Below, piece after piece: positions 6,066-7,956 of a stretch of 7,956 bases of DNA. Source of the stretch: CAYNLG01 sp964397995. Its GTDB lineage: Bacteria > Planctomycetota > Phycisphaerae > FEN-1346. Position numbers and translations under genes: made by a program. Position 1 is the stretch's first letter, and the number at the start of each line of letters is the position of its first letter. The stretch lies in assembly GCA_964397995.1 (NCBI GenBank), contig CAYNLG010000115.1, positions 1-7,956 of the forward strand. Direction: 5' to 3'. The notes under the pieces are model-generated. The model saw only the letters and a list, made by a program, of their open reading frames with translations, was not told the DNA's origin and did no database searches.

Positions 6066-6626
6066 AGGCCCGTCCACCCGTGGCCGTGTGTCCTGCTCGC
6101 GCTGCTCGCCGCCAGGGTCCTCGCGTGGGCGGTTACCCCCGCCGGCGCCGCCGAGGTGACGGCCCACCCGGTGCTCTGCGGCGAGCCGACCGAGGCGTAC
6201 ACTGCGACGGTCGAAGGTACGGGGGTGCCCGTCCACGTGGTTTGGAAGGCCGGGGCGAGCGACGCCTGGGGCGACGGCGACCGCGCGCCCGCGAGCCTCC
6301 TCGACGGCGACAGCGAGACCACCGCCGTGGCCGAGGCCGACGTGGCGTGGGTCGAGCTGGTGTTCGAGGACGAGACGACGGTGGCCGGCCCCCGGATTCT
6401 CGGAAAGAACAAGTACGGCGCCCTCGGCGCGGGGTTACAGGTGAAGGAGGGCGCCGCGTGGCGGACGGTGGCCGGCTGGCGCCATTGCCGCAGCTAAGGC
6501 TGGAGCGAGGTCCCCCTCTCGGCGACGGCCGGCTGGCGCTTCCGCGTGACGCTCCGCAAGACGCCGCACGTCAATCGCGTACAAGTGAGCGAACTGGTGC
6601 TGTTGGAGGCGGTGGGCAGCCGCTGA
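6066..6626 (+). pseudogene. Disrupted secreted discoidin-like (F5/8 type C) domain gene
   Basis: Read from AGG 6066 the frame gives 186 codons ending at TGA 6624-6626, with one internal TAA at codon 144 (6495-6497). It opens with a signal-peptide-like stretch (hydrophobic run VLLALLAARVLAWAV, cleavage likely near PAGA). It then has features of a galactose-binding-like domain: LLDGD at 78-82, WVELVFEDE near 98-106, a LQVKEGAAWRTVAGW strand near 125-139, and, after the TAA, GWSEVPL and VQVSELVLLEA. The sequence keeps the domain logic on both sides of the stop and in one frame, which points to a recent nonsense mutation. The start codon is also lost (AGG after GAAGGAGG). A GTG at 6156 could start a short product, but it would lack the signal peptide and the last strands. 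Two independent lesions favour a true pseudogene over a single sequencing error. It sits 17 bp before the next gene. Confidence 0.7.
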
Positions 6627-6643
6627 AAAGAAGGAATGCTCTC

Positions 6644-7956
6644 ATGCGACGCACGCTGCTTTGGGTGGTCCTCTTGGCTGCGGTCCTCGGGGCCGCGCCG
6701 TGCCACGCCAAGCGCGACCGGGACGAGCCGGCCGACCCGAAGGCCTATATTACCCGCGCCTACGAAGCGGAGCACGCCTTCCTGAAGGCCTTGATCGGAT
6801 ACGTGCAGGACGGTACGTGGCCAGTCAATGCCGCGCACCTCCTGGACCCGCGTGCGGCAATCACGAAAGCGGATCGGGACCCGCTGGACGTGATCCTTCG
6901 CCGTACTCGGGGCCTGCTGGTGATGGTCCGCGCGATGTCGGGGGCACGGGACCTGGAGCCGGAGGCCGTGGCCGTCGCGTCCGTCGCGACGCGGGCGGAG
7001 AAGGCCGCGGGCGACACCGCGGCGCGCAAGGCCCTCTTCATGGAGCTCTGCCGCGTGCGGCGGCGGATCGCGCTGGCGAACCCGATGCTCGATTTCGAGC
7101 GGCTTGTCTATATGAACGCCGGGGCCCCGTTCGCCGGGCATGTTTCCGGGGCGGGGCCGGTGGCCCATACTCGCATCGCGTGGTCCGGCTTCGAGTTCCG
7201 GTACGACGAGGGGGAACTGCCGCCGCACCTGCGTGGCGGGCGGCTGGGGTATGTGATGGACGACTGGCGGTATGCCCCCTCCGGCCGCCAGGGCGCCCCC
7301 TGGGACACGCCCCGCTTCCGGAGCACCCAGTACGCGGACTTCGGCGAGAAGCTGGGGAAGTACGGCAAGCGGCGCTCGCGCGGGGCACGGGGGAGCCGGG
7401 GGCTGGTGACCGTTACGGGGTGGCGGGAGGGCGCGCCGCGGGTCGAGGCCCTGTTTGGAGAGGACACCCGGGTCGCCGAGGGGCCGAACGCGGGGGTGCC
7501 GCTTGCCGAGGGCGTCTTTGCCCACGACTGGGACCTCGACTTCGACGGCGAGCGTGTCGCCTTCACGTGGCTCCATCGCCGCATGCCCAACGTTTACACC
7601 GCCCGCGTCGACGGCTCGGCTGTCACCCAAGTCACCGACACGGTGTGGCAGGACTTCAACCCGGTGTGGCTCCCGAGCGGGCGGATCGTGTTCCGGTCGT
7701 CGCGGCGGTTCGTTATCGACCGGTGCCAGCCCTGGGACCACGAGAACTACTCGCGGAGGCACTGCGCGACGCCGTACTCGATGAAGGCCGACGGGACGGA
7801 CGTCTACCCGATCAGCTGGCACGAGACGAACGAGGCCCAGCCGGCGGTGGACAACGACGGGCGGCTCGTCTTCAGCCGGTGGGACTACATCGACCGCGGT
7901 TTCAACGCCGCCCAGCATATCTGGCACATGTACCCCGACGGGCGCGACCCGCGGGC
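6644..7956 (+). CDS. Secreted HzsA-like (hydrazine synthase alpha-type) beta-propeller protein (3' end outside window)
   Basis: The frame is open for 437 codons from ATG 6644 to the right edge. AAGGA (6631-6635) lies eight bases before the start. Residues 1-22 are a signal peptide (MRRTLLW..., cleavage likely after CHA). A helical N-terminal region (about 30-140) leads to RRRIALANPMLDFERLVYM (139-157), equivalent to the NPLLDF..LLFV motif of the hydrazine synthase alpha-subunit-like family. PD40/TolB-like propeller strands follow: HDWDLDFDGERVAFTW (294-309), VYTARVDGS..TQVT (318-331), FNPVWLPSGRIVFRSSR (338-354), YSMKADGTDV (378-387), EAQPAVDNDGRLVFSRWDYI (397-416) and IWHMYPDGRDPR at the edge. 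In anammox bacteria HzsA makes hydrazine with haem c, but most planctomycete relatives occur outside anammox and have no known function. No CXXCH haem motif occurs in the visible part. Residues 236-252 are unusually Arg/Lys/Gly-rich. Confidence 0.82.
   Translation, partial: MRRTLLWVVLLAAVLGAAPCHAKRDRDEPADPKAYITRAYEAEHAFLKALIGYVQDGTWPVNAAHLLDPRAAITKADRDPLDVILRRTRGLLVMVRAMSGARDLEPEAVAVASVATRAEKAAGDTAARKALFMELCRVRRRIALANPMLDFERLVYMNAGAPFAGHVSGAGPVAHTRIAWSGFEFRYDEGELPPHLRGGRLGYVMDDWRYAPSGRQGAPWDTPRFRSTQYADFGEKLGKYGKRRSRGARGSRGLVTVTGWREGAPRVEALFGEDTRVAEGPNAGVPLAEGVFAHDWDLDFDGERVAFTWLHRRMPNVYTARVDGSAVTQVTDTVWQDFNPVWLPSGRIVFRSSRRFVIDRCQPWDHENYSRRHCATPYSMKADGTDVYPISWHETNEAQPAVDNDGRLVFSRWDYIDRGFNAAQHIWHMYPDGRDPR

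Noticed and set aside
6156..6497. An intact 113-residue gene starting at GTG 6156
   Set aside because: It would begin after the signal peptide, without a ribosome binding site, and stop before the last strands of the discoidin-like domain. A disrupted longer gene explains the sequence better.
6686..6706. Possible lipoprotein box at the signal peptide of the HzsA-like protein (Cys20)
   Set aside because: The sequence before the Cys is AAP; proline directly before the lipidated Cys is not tolerated, and an ordinary cleavage site after CHA is present.
6494..7927. A 477-residue open frame on the minus strand opposite the HzsA-like gene
   Set aside because: No recognisable domain or signal peptide; it is a shadow of the plus-strand gene, which has clear family motifs.
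1..7956. Mobile elements, CRISPR arrays, tRNA or rRNA genes
   Set aside because: No transposase or integrase motifs, regular short direct repeats with spacers, or RNA gene signatures were seen on either strand.

Overview
This is a GC-rich window (apart from one A-rich island) made almost entirely of genes for exported proteins. The family mix points to Planctomycetota, or less likely a relative in the PVC group. It holds a T5SS/PEP-CTERM-associated repeat protein, a PEP-CTERM sorted protein, a formylglycine-generating-enzyme (FGE/SUMF1) fold fragment, an F5/8-type C (discoidin-like) domain and a hydrazine-synthase-alpha-like (HzsA-like) beta-propeller protein. The phylum assignment is an inference from these families; no marker gene is present.

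Layout. (1) Positions 1-1464, minus strand: the N-terminal 488 codons of a secreted protein built from ~50-residue tandem repeats, running off the left edge. (2) 1465-2048: a gene-free divergent intergenic region. It has a good sigma70-like promoter and an SD-adjacent leader hairpin for the minus-strand gene, a ~130-bp A-tract island with helical phasing, and a weaker promoter plus an inverted repeat for the plus-strand genes. (3) 2049-4886, plus strand: two adjacent secreted proteins of unknown family, 54 bp apart and probably one operon. They are built from two alternating ~110-residue beta-rich modules, A-B-A in the first and A-B-A-B in the second. (4) 4887-5804: a PEP-CTERM protein with its own extended -10 promoter, a small palindrome near the predicted transcription start and a GTG start. 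(5) 5765-6626: a decayed zone, with the last ~80 codons of an FGE-like protein in another frame, overlapping the unusual C-terminal tail of the PEP-CTERM protein, followed by a discoidin-like gene that has lost its start codon (AGG after a perfect SD) and carries an internal TAA. (6) 6644-7956: the first 437 codons of an HzsA-family secreted protein, running off the right edge.

How the genes fit together. Every intact gene carries a signal peptide. The PEP-CTERM tail and the T5SS/PEP-CTERM repeat imply an exosortase-type sorting system elsewhere in the genome and an extracellular or surface-matrix role. No enzyme of central metabolism, mobile element, CRISPR array, tRNA or rRNA is visible. 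The most novel material is the two-gene A/B-module family at 2049-4886. The phased A-tract island and the decay zone are the next most interesting structures. Both edge genes are open to the window boundary, so their C-termini are unknown.
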